Notes: generated by a model not told the origin, from the letters alone. DNA of 64,000 nt from Sinisalibacter aestuarii (GCF_027923545.1 NZ_BROH01000009.1:62001-126000); one strand, 5' to 3'; positions 30,048-38,776 are shown, counted from the stretch's first letter. Program-made: numbers and translations.

Positions 30048-30641
30048 ATGGACGGGTTCACGATTGTCGACGGCGTGGTGGCGCTGGTTATCCTGGTTTC
30101 GGCGATTCTCGCCTATTCGCGCGGTTTCGTGCGCGAGGGCATGTCGATCGCCGGATGGATCGTCGCCGCGGTGGTCGCCTATATCTTCGCCCCCCGCGCC
30201 GTGCCGCTGATCAAGGAAATCCCGGTTCTGCGCGATTTCATCGCCGATAGCTGCGAACTCAGCGTGATCGCCTCCTTCGCCGGTGTGCTGGCGGTGGCGC
30301 TGGTCATTGTCTCGCTGTTCACGCCGCTGTTTTCCTCCGCCATCCAGCGCTCGGCGCTCGGCGGGGTGGACCAGGCGCTTGGCTTCGTCTTCGGCGTGCT
30401 GCGCGGGCTGTTGCTGGTGGCCATCGCGCTGGTGATCTACGATCGGGTGATCGTGACCGAGAGCTTCCCGATGGTCGACAATTCGCGCACCGCCAAGATC
30501 TTCGCGCGCACCTCCGGCAAGATCGACGAGCAGATCCCCGACGATGCGCCGGGCTGGATCGTCGAGCGCTACGAAGCGCTGGTGTCGTCCTGCACCGGGG
30601 CGGTTCCGGGCACAACGACGCAAGACACCGCCACGGAATAA
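30048..30641 (+). CDS. cvpA: CvpA family protein
   Basis: A 197-aa membrane protein of the CvpA family, named for colicin V production and known to support envelope integrity and purF expression in enterics. Helices are visible at VDGVVALVILVSAILAYSRG, GWIVAAVVAYIFAPRAVPLI, VIASFAGVLAVALVIVSLF and LGFVFGVLRGLLLVAIALVI. The purF gene lies about 2 kb downstream, separated by the regulator-hydrolase gene on the other strand. In enteric bacteria cvpA and purF are adjacent, so partial conservation is plausible. It follows radA closely and likely shares its transcript. Confidence 0.9.
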   Translation: MDGFTIVDGVVALVILVSAILAYSRGFVREGMSIAGWIVAAVVAYIFAPRAVPLIKEIPVLRDFIADSCELSVIASFAGVLAVALVIVSLFTPLFSSAIQRSALGGVDQALGFVFGVLRGLLLVAIALVIYDRVIVTESFPMVDNSRTAKIFARTSGKIDEQIPDDAPGWIVERYEALVSSCTGAVPGTTTQDTATE

Positions 30642-30647
30642 TCCGCG

Positions 30648-31823
30648 TCAGCCGTCTGACAGAAACGCCCCGACCTCCGACATCAGCAGCTCCCAGGCCG
30701 GATCCTGCGGCAGCGGAATGTGATTGGCGCTTTCCAGCGCCAGGAATTGCGCGTTGGGAATCGTCCGGGCGAGGATCTGTGCCTGTGCGAAGGGCTGCAT
30801 CGCATCGTTGCGGGCATGCACCACCAGCGTAGGCGCGGCAACGCGCGCGGCATAGTCCGACGCATCGAGGCGCGAGATCGCGCGCCGGAGGGCCACCGCC
30901 CCCTCCGGCGAGATCGAGGCGCGCTGCATCTCGACAAAGGACGCCACCTGCTCCGGCGTGGCGTCGGGCATGAAAAATGCCGCGAAGGCGCGCATATAGG
31001 CCGCACCGTGTTCCGACCAGCCCTTGCGCGCCAGCGCCACGAAGGCGTCGGACAATTCCTTGTCTTCGACGCCACGGATCGCCGCGCCCTGAAGAAAGCC
31101 CCCGAGCAGCACCAGCCGGCGCACCCGTTCGGGGTATCGCGCCGCAAAGGCAATGGCGACGGGCACGTTTTGCGAGGGCGCGAAGATGTCGAAAGTATCC
31201 GCCCCCGCCGCGTCCGCCACCGCCTTCATGTCGTCGACCAGCAAGTCCAGCGTCTGCGCCCCGCCATCGCGCTGCGACAGCCCGGTGCCGCGCATATCGT
31301 AGCGAATGAGCCGCCGCCCCTGCCCCAGCCACTCCAGCAGCGGGCGCCACACCGGGTTGTCCCAATCCAGTTCGAGATGGGTCAGCCAGTGCCCGCCGCG
31401 CAGCAGGGCCGGGCCTTCGCCGGTGGCGCACCAAGCCAGCCCGGTGCCATCGGCGGCCGCGGCCAGGCGGATCGGCGGACGGGGCGCCCGCGCAGCCGCT
31501 GGCGGCGGCGTCTGCGTGCTCTCGACCGGCACCACGAGCTGTATCCCGCGCGACACCACGGTGTGAATCACCGCCTGCGCCCGGCCATTGTCGCCCACGG
31601 CACTGCGCGCCGCGCTGACCCGCGCGGAAATGGTCGAGTCCGACACGAAGCGGCCCTGCCAGATCACCTCGATCATGTCGTCGCGCGTGACCAGATCGCC
31701 GCCCTTTTCGGCAAGGAGCCGCAACAGGGAGAACACCTGCGGTTCGACGTCAACCGCCTTGCCCGCGCGCAGAAGGCGGTGTTTCGAAACGTCGAGGATA
31801 CAATCGGCGAAGCGGAATTCCAT
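30648..31823 (-). CDS. Winged-helix regulator fused to alpha/beta hydrolase
   Basis: A 391-aa fusion. Residues 1 to about 100 are an OmpR/CadC-type winged helix (LDVSKHRLLRAGKAVDVEPQ, LVTRDDMIEVIWQGRFVSDS, HTVVSRGIQLVV). A Pro/Ala-rich linker follows. From about 125 an alpha/beta hydrolase fold is seen (LLEWLGQGRRLIRYDMRGTG, RVRRLVLLGGFLQGAA, TLVVHARNDAMQPFAQ, ESANHIPLPQDPAWE). The nucleophile elbow reads FAPSQNVPVAIAF instead of G-x-S-x-G, so Ser is kept but both flanking Gly are lost. It has no receiver and no membrane helix. The domain pair suggests a one-component sensor whose hydrolase part binds, or cleaves, a small ligand. It stops 6 bp from cvpA. Confidence 0.85.
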   Translation of the reverse strand: MEFRFADCILDVSKHRLLRAGKAVDVEPQVFSLLRLLAEKGGDLVTRDDMIEVIWQGRFVSDSTISARVSAARSAVGDNGRAQAVIHTVVSRGIQLVVPVESTQTPPPAAARAPRPPIRLAAAADGTGLAWCATGEGPALLRGGHWLTHLELDWDNPVWRPLLEWLGQGRRLIRYDMRGTGLSQRDGGAQTLDLLVDDMKAVADAAGADTFDIFAPSQNVPVAIAFAARYPERVRRLVLLGGFLQGAAIRGVEDKELSDAFVALARKGWSEHGAAYMRAFAAFFMPDATPEQVASFVEMQRASISPEGAVALRRAISRLDASDYAARVAAPTLVVHARNDAMQPFAQAQILARTIPNAQFLALESANHIPLPQDPAWELLMSEVGAFLSDG

Positions 31824-31909
31824 TCGTCAGCCTAGCAGGAAATGCCCCGCAAACCCACGGCTATCAAAGGCATGCGGGGGCCGAAGGGTGAAAATCAGGA
31901 AAAACACAG

Positions 31910-31927
31910 GACCGTCTCAAGACGGTC
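31910..31927. repeat. Perfect 18-bp inverted repeat
   Basis: GACCGTCT-CA-AGACGGTC is a perfect 8-bp hairpin with a 2-nt centre, in the 173-bp gap between the divergent regulator-hydrolase start (31823) and the 54-residue gene (31997). It could be an operator for either gene or a transcript hairpin. No T-run follows. Confidence 0.5.
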
Positions 31928-31996
31928 TGAAAGCGGGCCGTCGCCCTGTGCGCCATGCTTGGACCATTGCCGTGATCCCAGAAGAAAGGCGCTCCA

Positions 31997-32161
31997 ATGG
32001 CCCGCGATACCTTCCCGCAAACGCCCCGCCGCCGCGAAGACGGTTCGATCGACACCGATTTCTACATCCGCCGCGCCCACAGGCTGCGCGCCGACAACGC
32101 CCGCCGGATGGCGCAGGACGGACGGCGCGCCATGTTCAAGGCGCTGCACCTGAAACCCTGA
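31997..32161 (+). CDS. Small conserved-looking protein, 54 aa
   Basis: A 54-residue, strongly basic reading frame beginning MARDTFPQTPRRREDGSID and containing DFYIRRAHRLRADNARRMA. It starts at an ATG preceded by AGAAAGGCGC. It looks like the short Rhodobacterales proteins with a DFY-x3-A-x2-LRA pattern that I recall as conserved hypotheticals, but I cannot name the family. No signal peptide, membrane helix or cysteine is present. It lies between the regulator-hydrolase and purF, with hairpins on both sides (31910-31927 and 32168-32221). The codon choice is GC-rich and like its neighbours. Function is unknown. Confidence 0.6.
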   Translation: MARDTFPQTPRRREDGSIDTDFYIRRAHRLRADNARRMAQDGRRAMFKALHLKP

Positions 32162-32167
32162 GCAGGC

Positions 32168-32221
32168 GCCCGTGGCACGGGCAGCCGCGCCCGGAGCAAT
32201 GGCGGAAAATGTTTTTCCGCC
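32168..32221. terminator. Two hairpins before purF, one terminator-like
   Basis: GCCCGTG-G-CACGGGC (32168-32182) precedes GGCGGAAAA-TGT-TTTTCCGCC (32201-32221). The second has a perfect 9-bp stem with A/T tracts next to the loop; it could end the 54-residue gene or act in the purF leader. The rest of the 177-bp gap up to purF holds one more GAGGGC...GCCCTC pair near 32300-32330 and no clear promoter. Confidence 0.5.
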
Positions 32222-32338
32222 CGGTCAAAGGACGCGACGAAGTGTCATCGAAGCGTCACATCCGGCCCGTTGGCGGGTGACATGCCGCGCGCGAGCCCTT
32301 ATGAGAGGGCCATCCCGCGCCCTCAGGATTCGCTGCAA

Positions 32339-33820
32339 ATGACCTCCTGCGCCACCATGCCGCCCGCCCACCCTTTCGACGACGACAAGCTGAAGGAGGA
32401 ATGCGGCGTCTACGGCGTGATCGGCCCCAAGGATGCCGCGAACTTCGTGGCCCTGGGCCTGCACGCGCTGCAACATCGCGGCCAGGAGGCAGGCGGGATC
32501 GTCAGCCACGATATGGATGCCGGCTTCAACTCGGCCCGCCGCTTCGGCTATGTGCGCGACAATTTCACCAAGGCCAGCCTGATGGAAACCCTGCCGGGGC
32601 CCATCGCCATCGGCCATGTGCGCTATTCCACCGCCGGGGCCAAGGGCGCGGCGATCCGCGACGTGCAGCCCTTCTTCGGCGAATTTTCGATGGGCGGCGC
32701 GGCGATTGCCCATAACGGCAACCTCACCAATGCCGAGGAATTGCGCCGCGAACTGATCGAGCGCGGCTCGATCTTCCAGTCCTCCTCCGATACCGAATGC
32801 ATCATCCACCTGATGGCGCGCTCGATGGCGAAATCCATCCCCGACCGGATGGAGGATGCGCTGCGCCGGGTCGAGGGGGCGTTTTCCGTGGTTGCCATGA
32901 CCCGCACCAAGCTGATGGGCGTGCGCGACCCGCTCGGCGTGCGCCCGCTGGTGCTGGGCCAGATCGGCGACGGCGATGGCTGGGTGCTGTCGTCGGAGAC
33001 CTGCGCGCTCGACATCATCGGCGCCAAATATGTCCGCGAGATCGAGCCGGGCGAAATGGTGGTGATCTCGCCCGATGGCCGGATCGAAAGCCGCCGCCCG
33101 TTCCGCCCGGTCAAACCGCGCTTCTGCGTCTTCGAGCATGTCTATTTCTCGCGCCCCGATTCGATCATCGGCGGCCGCTCGGTCTATGAAACCCGCCGCC
33201 AGATCGGCGTGGAACTGGCGCGCGAGGCGCCGGTGGAGGCCGATCTGGTCTGCCCGGTGCCGGATTCGGGCACGCCCGCCGCCATCGGTTATGCCCATGA
33301 AAGCGGCATTCCCTTCGGCCTCGGCATCACCCGCAACCAATATATGGGCCGCACCTTCATCGAACCCACCGAGCAGATCCGCAACATGGGCGTGCGCCTC
33401 AAGCTCAACGTCAACCGGGCGCTGGTCGAGGGCAAGCGCGTGGTACTGGTGGATGACAGCGTGGTGCGCGGCACCACCTCGCGCAAGATCAAGGAAATGA
33501 TCCTCGACGCGGGCGCCAAGGAGGTGCATTTCCGCATCGCCTCCCCGCCCACCGCCTGGCCCTGCTTCTACGGCGTCGACACGCCCGAGCGCTCCAAACT
33601 GCTGGCCGCGACGATGACCGAGGACGAGATGCGCGATTATCTCGGCGTCGACAGCCTGCGCTTCGTCTCGCTCGACGGGCTCTACCGCGCCGCCGGCGAA
33701 GCCGCCGGGCGCGACCCGCAACAGCCGCAATATTGCGATGCCTGCTTCTCCGGCGAATACCCGGTGGCGCCGTCGGACATGATCGCCAAGGGCTTCGAGG
33801 TGAAGGCCGCCGCCGAATGA
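32339..33820 (+). CDS. purF: Amidophosphoribosyltransferase
   Basis: First committed enzyme of purine synthesis: PRPP plus glutamine to phosphoribosylamine. I use the ATG at 32339 (493 aa); an internal ATG at 32357 is also possible and the longer open frame is not family-like. The N-terminal nucleophile Cys lies in LKEECGVYGVIG, implying propeptide removal. Glutaminase marks include HALQHRGQEAGGI, GHVRYSTAGAKG and AHNGNLTNAEELR. The PRPP loop is RVVLVDDSVVRGTTSRKI. The C-terminal end FSGEYPVAPSD is normal. It overlaps the next gene by ATGA. The candidate cvpA lies upstream. Confidence 0.96.
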   Translation: MTSCATMPPAHPFDDDKLKEECGVYGVIGPKDAANFVALGLHALQHRGQEAGGIVSHDMDAGFNSARRFGYVRDNFTKASLMETLPGPIAIGHVRYSTAGAKGAAIRDVQPFFGEFSMGGAAIAHNGNLTNAEELRRELIERGSIFQSSSDTECIIHLMARSMAKSIPDRMEDALRRVEGAFSVVAMTRTKLMGVRDPLGVRPLVLGQIGDGDGWVLSSETCALDIIGAKYVREIEPGEMVVISPDGRIESRRPFRPVKPRFCVFEHVYFSRPDSIIGGRSVYETRRQIGVELAREAPVEADLVCPVPDSGTPAAIGYAHESGIPFGLGITRNQYMGRTFIEPTEQIRNMGVRLKLNVNRALVEGKRVVLVDDSVVRGTTSRKIKEMILDAGAKEVHFRIASPPTAWPCFYGVDTPERSKLLAATMTEDEMRDYLGVDSLRFVSLDGLYRAAGEAAGRDPQQPQYCDACFSGEYPVAPSDMIAKGFEVKAAAE

Positions 33821-34356
33821 GCGAGACGGCCCCGCTCGACGAAGACCCGCGCTGGCAAAAACTGATGGCGCGGGGCGGGATGGTATCTTTGCCCTTCGCC
33901 GCGCCGGATGGCTGGCCGCACGGGCCGATCCCGCCGGGCGAGAAATCGCTGGAGATCGGCGAAGACAGCCTGTCGCCGCTCTATTGCACCCTCGCCGGCC
34001 ACCGCTTCCTGCGCGCGCTTCTGCTGTTGCCGATCACGGGCGCGCGCACGGTCTTCGGCTTCGAGAGCTGGGCCAGCGTCTCGGAAGACAGCTGGCGCGC
34101 CTTCCTCGCCGCGCGGGCGGGCGGCGAGGCGTTTCGCGGCAGTTTCGCCTGGCTCGGCAACAGCCTGCCCGGCTTCGCCCAGGCCGAGCCGGTGCCCTGC
34201 AACCTGGTGCCCGGCCCGGCGGGCCAGCCGCCCCGGCTGCAACCGCAGCCCGGCACCGCCCTCAACCGCGCCCAGAGCGACGGGATCTCCACCGCCCGGC
34301 TCGCCGCGATCTATGCCGGGGCCGGGCAGGACATCGCCACGCTGCTCGAAGGCTAA
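33817..34356 (+). CDS. DUF2199 domain-containing protein
   Basis: A 179-aa cytoplasmic protein that resembles DUF2199. Visible family stretches are SLPFAAPDGWPHGP, LYCTLAGHRFLRALLLLPI and FESWASVSEDSWRAFLAARA. No catalytic motif or membrane helix can be recognised and the function is unknown. The ATG overlaps the purF stop as ATGA, so it is probably translated with purF, which may be only positional. The C-terminal part ends with an Ala-rich helix (STARLAAIYAGAGQD). A 53-bp gap follows to the next small gene. Confidence 0.75.
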   Translation: MSETAPLDEDPRWQKLMARGGMVSLPFAAPDGWPHGPIPPGEKSLEIGEDSLSPLYCTLAGHRFLRALLLLPITGARTVFGFESWASVSEDSWRAFLAARAGGEAFRGSFAWLGNSLPGFAQAEPVPCNLVPGPAGQPPRLQPQPGTALNRAQSDGISTARLAAIYAGAGQDIATLLEG

Positions 34357-34409
34357 CGCCGCCTTAACCCTGCCCCGCTAGGTTTGCCCCGGCACGAGCG
34401 GAGAGCGGC

Positions 34410-34712
34410 ATGTCGGACACATCCAGCGCCCTAGGCGGCGCGCCCAACGCCTTTGTCGCGCAAGAGGCGACGAAACGCGCGGTGATGCCGCTGGACGAGG
34501 CGGCGCTGGTGGGCGTGGCCGGGCCGGAGGGCGCGATGCGGGCGCTCATCCGGATGGGCGACGGGGCGGTGATCTCGGGGATGGAAGGCGAGCGCATCGC
34601 ACTTGGCCGGCTGATCGAGGTCTCGCCCGCCGGCGCGGTGCTGGAGCTTGCCAATGGCAATGCCACCTTCCTGCGGCCCTATCCCTGGGGGCTGGACCTG
34701 CCCGGCGGGTGA
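34410..34712 (+). CDS. Hypothetical protein, PilP-like beta segment
   Basis: A 100-aa protein of unknown function. The middle reads LVGVAGPEGAMRALIRMGDG and GERIALGRLIEVSPAGAVLE, a pattern like the small beta-barrel of PilP-type pilus assembly proteins (a control-of-range phrase, then an I-x-V strand and a glycine turn). No signal peptide or lipobox is present, so it would be cytoplasmic unless part of a larger complex. The ATG follows CGGAGAGCGGC, a good ribosome site. No pilus gene is nearby. It precedes the DUF1801 gene by 111 bp, where a partial dispersed repeat is found. Confidence 0.55.
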   Translation: MSDTSSALGGAPNAFVAQEATKRAVMPLDEAALVGVAGPEGAMRALIRMGDGAVISGMEGERIALGRLIEVSPAGAVLELANGNATFLRPYPWGLDLPGG

Positions 34713-34760
34713 CAGCGCGCCGCGCCGCCGCCGGCGCGCGGGATGGCCGGCGGGGAATGA

Positions 34761-34782
34761 GTATTTCTGCAAGGGTGAAGAT
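34761..34782 (+). repeat. Dispersed repeat tail, copy 3 (partial)
   Basis: GTATTTCTGCAAGGGTGAAG matches the tail of the element at 20501-20556 (GTATTTGGGCAAGGATGAA). The GC hairpin and GGACCCCC parts are not preserved. It lies between two small genes. Confidence 0.45.
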
Positions 34783-34823
34783 GCAGGCTTGCCCTGCGCG
34801 CCGCACGGGCGCAGGCTCGCCGC

Positions 34824-35183
34824 ATGGCAAAGCCCGAAACCCATGACGCCTATCTCGCCGCCCTGCCCGCCGATCAGCGGGCGGCGCTCATGGCGCTGCG
34901 CGACCAGATCAAAGCCGCCGCACCGCAGGCGCGGGAGGTGTTTTCCTACGGCGTGCCCGCCTTCCGCATCGGCCCCGGCACCGGCAAGGTGCTGGTCGGC
35001 TACGCGGCGATGAGGGCGCATTGCGGGCTTTACGTGTTCGAGGGCGAGCTTGTGGCGCGCTTCGCCGACAAGCTCGCCGGGTTCTCCACCGCCAAGGGCA
35101 CGATCCGCTTCACCCCGGATGCGCCGCTGCCCGCCGCCCTCGTGGCCGAGATCGTCGCCGCCCGGCTGGCCGAACTCGGCTGA
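34824..35183 (+). CDS. DUF1801 family protein
   Basis: A 119-aa protein of the DUF1801/YdhG-like fold. Key segments are ETHDAYLAALPADQRAALMALRDQIKAAAP, EVFSYGVPAFRI and FSTAKGTIRFTPDAPLPAAL, the last being the signature. Some members were proposed as frataxin-like iron chaperones, but the role is not settled. It is cytoplasmic and self-standing. The start ATG follows CAGGCTCGCCGC, a weak ribosome site. It precedes the SDR gene by 75 bp. Confidence 0.85.
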   Translation: MAKPETHDAYLAALPADQRAALMALRDQIKAAAPQAREVFSYGVPAFRIGPGTGKVLVGYAAMRAHCGLYVFEGELVARFADKLAGFSTAKGTIRFTPDAPLPAALVAEIVAARLAELG

Positions 35184-35258
35184 CGCGGCGCTTTCGCGCA
35201 CTGGACACGCCCGGCGCCGGGTGAGATACGAAGGCCCACCTGACCCCGGAGGAAAAGC

Positions 35259-35909
35259 ATGTCGGAGAAGATCGCCCTCATCACCGGCGCCTCGCGCGGC
35301 CTTGGCGCGGCACTGGCCGTGGAGCTTGCGCCGACCCACCATATCGTCGCAGTCGGGCGCACCACCGGCGCGCTGGAAGAGATCGACGACAGGATCAAGG
35401 CGGCGGGCGGCGAAGCCACGCTCGCGCCGATGGACATCGCCAATGCCGAGGCGATGGCGCAGCTTTGCCGCGCGATCTACGACCGCTGGGGCAAGGTCGA
35501 TCTCTGGGTCCACACCGCGATCGAGGCGATGCAGCTCACCCCCACCGCGCAGCTCGCGCTGCAGGAGGAGGATTTCGGGAAATCGCTGAAGGTGAATGTC
35601 GAGGCCACGGCGCGGCTGATCGCCTATGTCGCGCCGCTGCTGGGCGAGACCGGCACGGCGGTGTTCTTCCGCGACGATCATGCGGGCGAGAGCTTTTATG
35701 GCGGCTATGGCGCGACCAAGGCGGCGCAGATGGCGCTGGCCGGGAGCTGGCAGAAGGAATCGCAGCGCATCGGCCCGAAGGTGAAGATCGTCGAGCCGAA
35801 GCCGCTTGCCACCGCGATGCGCGCGCGTTTCCACCCGGGCGAGGACCGTTCGGAGCTGGCCTCGCCCTGGGACGAAGCCAGGCGCCTGCTGCCCGAAATC
35901 CTCGCCTGA
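35259..35909 (+). CDS. SDR family oxidoreductase with altered active site
   Basis: A 216-aa classical-size short-chain dehydrogenase. The cofactor loop [11 protein letters not shown] is intact and the YGATK catalytic Tyr-Lys pair is present (GGYGATKAA). However, the NNAG motif is replaced by VHTAIEA, and the usual Ser before the Tyr falls in [14 protein letters not shown], where no standard Ser sits at the expected place. It may use another residue or have a non-dehydrogenase role. Gly- and Asp-rich loops are otherwise normal. It follows a GGAGGAAAAG site. The substrate is unknown. It is 122 bp from surE and may share its operon loosely. Confidence 0.8.
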   Translation: MSEKIALITGASRGLGAALAVELAPTHHIVAVGRTTGALEEIDDRIKAAGGEATLAPMDIANAEAMAQLCRAIYDRWGKVDLWVHTAIEAMQLTPTAQLALQEEDFGKSLKVNVEATARLIAYVAPLLGETGTAVFFRDDHAGESFYGGYGATKAAQMALAGSWQKESQRIGPKVKIVEPKPLATAMRARFHPGEDRSELASPWDEARRLLPEILA

Positions 35910-36030
35910 CCCACCACGACTGATTCATCTTGGCAACAATGCCGCGGCGGCGATGCGCGGCCGGGCGGGCCCGGCTTGCTCCGCCCGCGCCCCTCGCCTA
36001 TTGACGAGACACCACCAACAGGCCGCCCAT

Positions 36031-36816
36031 ATGCGCATTCTCATCACCAATGACGACGGGATCAACGCTCCGGGTCTCGACGTGCTCGAAGCCATCGCGA
36101 AAGACATTGCCGGACCGGGGGGCGAGGTCTGGATCGTGGCCCCGGCCTTCGAGCAATCGGGCGTGGGCCATTGCATTTCCTATTCGCGCCCGATGATGCT
36201 GGCCGAACTGGCGCCCCGCCGCTTCGCCGCCGAGGGCACGCCCGCCGATTGCGTGCTGGCCGCGCTTGGCGATGCGATGCCGGGGCGGCCCGATCTGGTG
36301 CTGTCGGGCGTGAACCGGGGCAACAACGCCGCCGAGAACACGCTCTATTCCGGCACGATCGGCGCGGCGCTGGAGGCGGCGCTGCAAAGCCTGCCCGCGA
36401 TCGCCCTGTCGCAATATCTCGGCCCCGACAACATCGACGCGCCGGATATCTTCGAGGCCGCGCGGGTGCATGGCGCGGGCGTGGTGCGGCGCCTGCTGGA
36501 CGCGGCGCCCTGGGACGACGGGGCGGATTACAGGCTGTTCTACAACGTCAATTTCCCGCCCCTGCCCGCCGCGCGGGTGCAGGGCGTGCGCCCCGCCGCG
36601 CAGGGCTGGCGGCGCGATACCGTCTTCTCGACCGAACCCACGCTCTCGCCTTCGGGGCGGCGCTTTCTCTGGGTCAAGGGCGGGCCGCAGCACGAGCCGA
36701 CCGCGCCCGGCACCGATGCCGCGGTCAATCTCGACGGCTATATCTCGGTCACGCCGATGCGCGCCGATCTTACCGCCCATGACCGGCTGGCCGATCTGGA
36801 GCGCGTCTTTTCATGA
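36031..36816 (+). CDS. surE: 5'/3'-nucleotidase SurE
   Basis: Metal-dependent nucleotidase of stationary-phase survival. At 261 aa its length is normal. The metal motif [15 protein letters not shown] is at the N-terminus, followed by [18 protein letters not shown]-like [16 protein letters not shown] and [15 protein letters not shown] with the active-site Asn. The conserved [11 protein letters not shown] is present. I chose the ATG at 36031, which starts with the canonical motif; the longer open frame upstream is not family-like. A TGA/ATG overlap couples it to pcm, and nlpD follows, the classic surE-pcm-nlpD order. Confidence 0.95.
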   Translation: MRILITNDDGINAPGLDVLEAIAKDIAGPGGEVWIVAPAFEQSGVGHCISYSRPMMLAELAPRRFAAEGTPADCVLAALGDAMPGRPDLVLSGVNRGNNAAENTLYSGTIGAALEAALQSLPAIALSQYLGPDNIDAPDIFEAARVHGAGVVRRLLDAAPWDDGADYRLFYNVNFPPLPAARVQGVRPAAQGWRRDTVFSTEPTLSPSGRRFLWVKGGPQHEPTAPGTDAAVNLDGYISVTPMRADLTAHDRLADLERVFS

Positions 36817-37460
36817 CCCCGCCGGCCGCCAGCGACGCGGAACGCAAGATGCAGTTTCTCTTCGCGCTGCGCTCGAAGGGGGTCACGGACAAGCGGGTGC
36901 TCTCGGCGATGGAAACGGTGGACCGGGGGCTGTTCGTCAAGGGCATCTTCGAAGACCGCGCCTATGAAGACATGCCGCTGCCCATCGCCTCGGGCCAGAC
37001 CATCAGCCAGCCCTCGGTGGTCGGGCTGATGACCCAGGCGCTCGATGTGCAGCCGAAATCCAAGGTGCTCGAAATCGGCACCGGCTCCGGGTATCAGGCG
37101 GCGATCCTCGCCCGGCTCGGGCGGCGGGTCTATACCGTCGACCGCCACCGCACGCTGGTGCGCGAGGCGCGGGCGGTGTTCGACGCGCTCGATCTGCACA
37201 ATATCACCACCATCACCGGCGATGGCAGCTTCGGCCTGCCCGAGCAGGCGCCCTTCGACCGGATCATCGTCACCGCGGCGGCGGAAGACCCGCCGGGCCC
37301 GCTCTTGGCTCAGATGGCGATCGGGGGTATCATGGTTTTGCCGGTGGGGCAGTCCGACGCCGTGCAGACGCTTCTGAAAGTGACGCGCCTGAATGCGGGG
37401 TATGATTATCAGGAGCTCATGCCGGTGAGGTTCGTGCCCCTTCTGGAGGGGCTGGGGTAA
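36813..37460 (+). CDS. pcm: Protein-L-isoaspartate O-methyltransferase
   Basis: SAM-dependent repair enzyme that methylates isoaspartyl residues in aged proteins. The 215-aa protein has the SAM motif [18 protein letters not shown], the motif II-III region [40 protein letters not shown] and the substrate-recognition [14 protein letters not shown]. The ATG overlaps the surE stop (ATGA). A 113-bp gap leads to the LysM/M23 lipoprotein gene. Confidence 0.95.
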   Translation: MTPPAASDAERKMQFLFALRSKGVTDKRVLSAMETVDRGLFVKGIFEDRAYEDMPLPIASGQTISQPSVVGLMTQALDVQPKSKVLEIGTGSGYQAAILARLGRRVYTVDRHRTLVREARAVFDALDLHNITTITGDGSFGLPEQAPFDRIIVTAAAEDPPGPLLAQMAIGGIMVLPVGQSDAVQTLLKVTRLNAGYDYQELMPVRFVPLLEGLG

Positions 37461-37573
37461 CGTATGAGTGGCCGCGCGCCCTGGCTTCAGGGGCCGGCAA
37501 AGGCAGCAACGGCAGGCGCCGCAAGAGCGCTCCGAACAGGCAGGCCCCGGACCGGGGTGAAAAGGACAAGAGC

Positions 37574-38728
37574 ATGACTTTCCCGACCCGATTTTCCGCG
37601 CGCTTCGGCTTCGTGACGGCATCGCTTCTGGCGCTGGCGAGTTGCGGCGACGGCGGCATGGGCGATTTCGATTTCGACATGCGCGGCTTTGCCGGCGGCT
37701 TCACCACCGCCGATGCGGCACGCGACGCCCGCACCGCCGCCAGGCCCACGCCCGATGCGCGCGGCGTGATCTCCTACCCGACCTACGATGTCGCCGTCGC
37801 CCGCGAGGGCGAGACCATCGCCCAGATGGCGGGCCGTCTCGGCCTCGGCCCGAACGAACTGGGCCGCTACAACGGCATCCCGCCCGAAACCGCCTTGCGC
37901 GGCGGCGAGATCATCGCCCTGCCGCGCCAGGTGGGCAGCGCCGGCACGCCCGGCTCGGCCACGGCGGGCGGCACGATCGACGTGACCACGCTGGCCGGCA
38001 ACGCGCTTGACCGTGTCGGCTCCGGCACTGCGCCCGCAAGCAGCGCCGCCGCCGGGCCGGAACCGGTGCGCCACCAGGTGACGCGCGGCGAGACGGCCTA
38101 TTCCATCGCCCGCAATTACGGCGTGTCGGTGCGGTCGCTGGCCGAATGGAACAGCCTCGACAGCGCCCTGTCGGTGCGCGAGGGCCAATACCTGCTGATC
38201 CCGGTGGTTGTGGAGCCGGTGCGCAGCGCCGCGCTTGCCGAGGCCCCCGGCGTGGGTTCGGCCACCCCGGTGCCGCCCTCGGCGGGCACACCGCTGCCCA
38301 CCGAAACGGCGGCGCCGGCCGCCGCCACCGCCGCCCCCAGCTCGCCCGGCCTCGGCGCCGCGCGCACCGCCGCCTCCAATGCGCGGATGACGATGCCGGT
38401 GGATGGCAGCGTCGTGCGGGCCTTCGAGAAGGGCAAGACCGACGGGATCGACATCTCGGCCAGCGCCGGGGCATCGGTGCGCGCCGCCGCCGCCGGCACC
38501 GTGGCGGCGATCACCCGCGACACCGATCAGGTGCCGATCCTGGTGCTGCGCCATTCGGGCAATCTGCTCACCGTCTATGCCGGGATCGACAATATCAAGG
38601 TCGAGAAGGGCGACAGCGTGAGCGCGGGCCAGGTCATCGCCAATGTGCGCGCCGCCAACCCCTCGTTCCTGCACTTCCAGGTGCGCGAAGGCACGCTCAG
38701 CGTCGACCCGCTGAGCTATCTGAACTGA
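37574..38728 (+). CDS. nlpD: NlpD-like lipoprotein with two LysM and a degenerate M23 domain
   Basis: A 384-aa envelope protein that activates amidases in the enteric NlpD model. The N-terminus has a lipobox (LALASCG) after a short hydrophobic signal. Two LysM modules follow, VAVAREGETIAQMAGRLGL and HQVTRGETAYSIARNYGV. A Pro/Ala-rich linker precedes an M23-like C-terminus (FEKGKTDGIDISASAGASVR, VLRHSGNLLTVYAGI, LHFQVREGT). The first zinc His is missing in KTDGIDI, so the peptidase site is likely inactive and the protein is probably an activator rather than an enzyme. It follows pcm, as in surE-pcm-nlpD. A GC hairpin ends it at 38729. Confidence 0.85.
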   Translation: MTFPTRFSARFGFVTASLLALASCGDGGMGDFDFDMRGFAGGFTTADAARDARTAARPTPDARGVISYPTYDVAVAREGETIAQMAGRLGLGPNELGRYNGIPPETALRGGEIIALPRQVGSAGTPGSATAGGTIDVTTLAGNALDRVGSGTAPASSAAAGPEPVRHQVTRGETAYSIARNYGVSVRSLAEWNSLDSALSVREGQYLLIPVVVEPVRSAALAEAPGVGSATPVPPSAGTPLPTETAAPAAATAAPSSPGLGAARTAASNARMTMPVDGSVVRAFEKGKTDGIDISASAGASVRAAAAGTVAAITRDTDQVPILVLRHSGNLLTVYAGIDNIKVEKGDSVSAGQVIANVRAANPSFLHFQVREGTLSVDPLSYLN

Positions 38729-38749
38729 GGGCAGGCCCGCCGCCTGCCC
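38729..38749. terminator. Hairpin between nlpD and der
   Basis: GGGCAGGC-CCGCC-GCCTGCCC has an 8-bp stem with a 5-nt loop and lies between convergent genes. It is followed by GAACAAAGAAG, which looks like the end of the dispersed repeat family, so it may be a worn fifth copy. No T-run follows. Confidence 0.5.
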
Positions 38750-38776
38750 CCCGACGCCTGGTGAACAAAGAAGCCG

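Noticed and set aside
31842-32153. 103-codon plus-strand frame overlapping the 54-residue gene
   Set aside because: It has an unlike codon pattern and no ribosome site as good as that of the small gene, which is in another frame.
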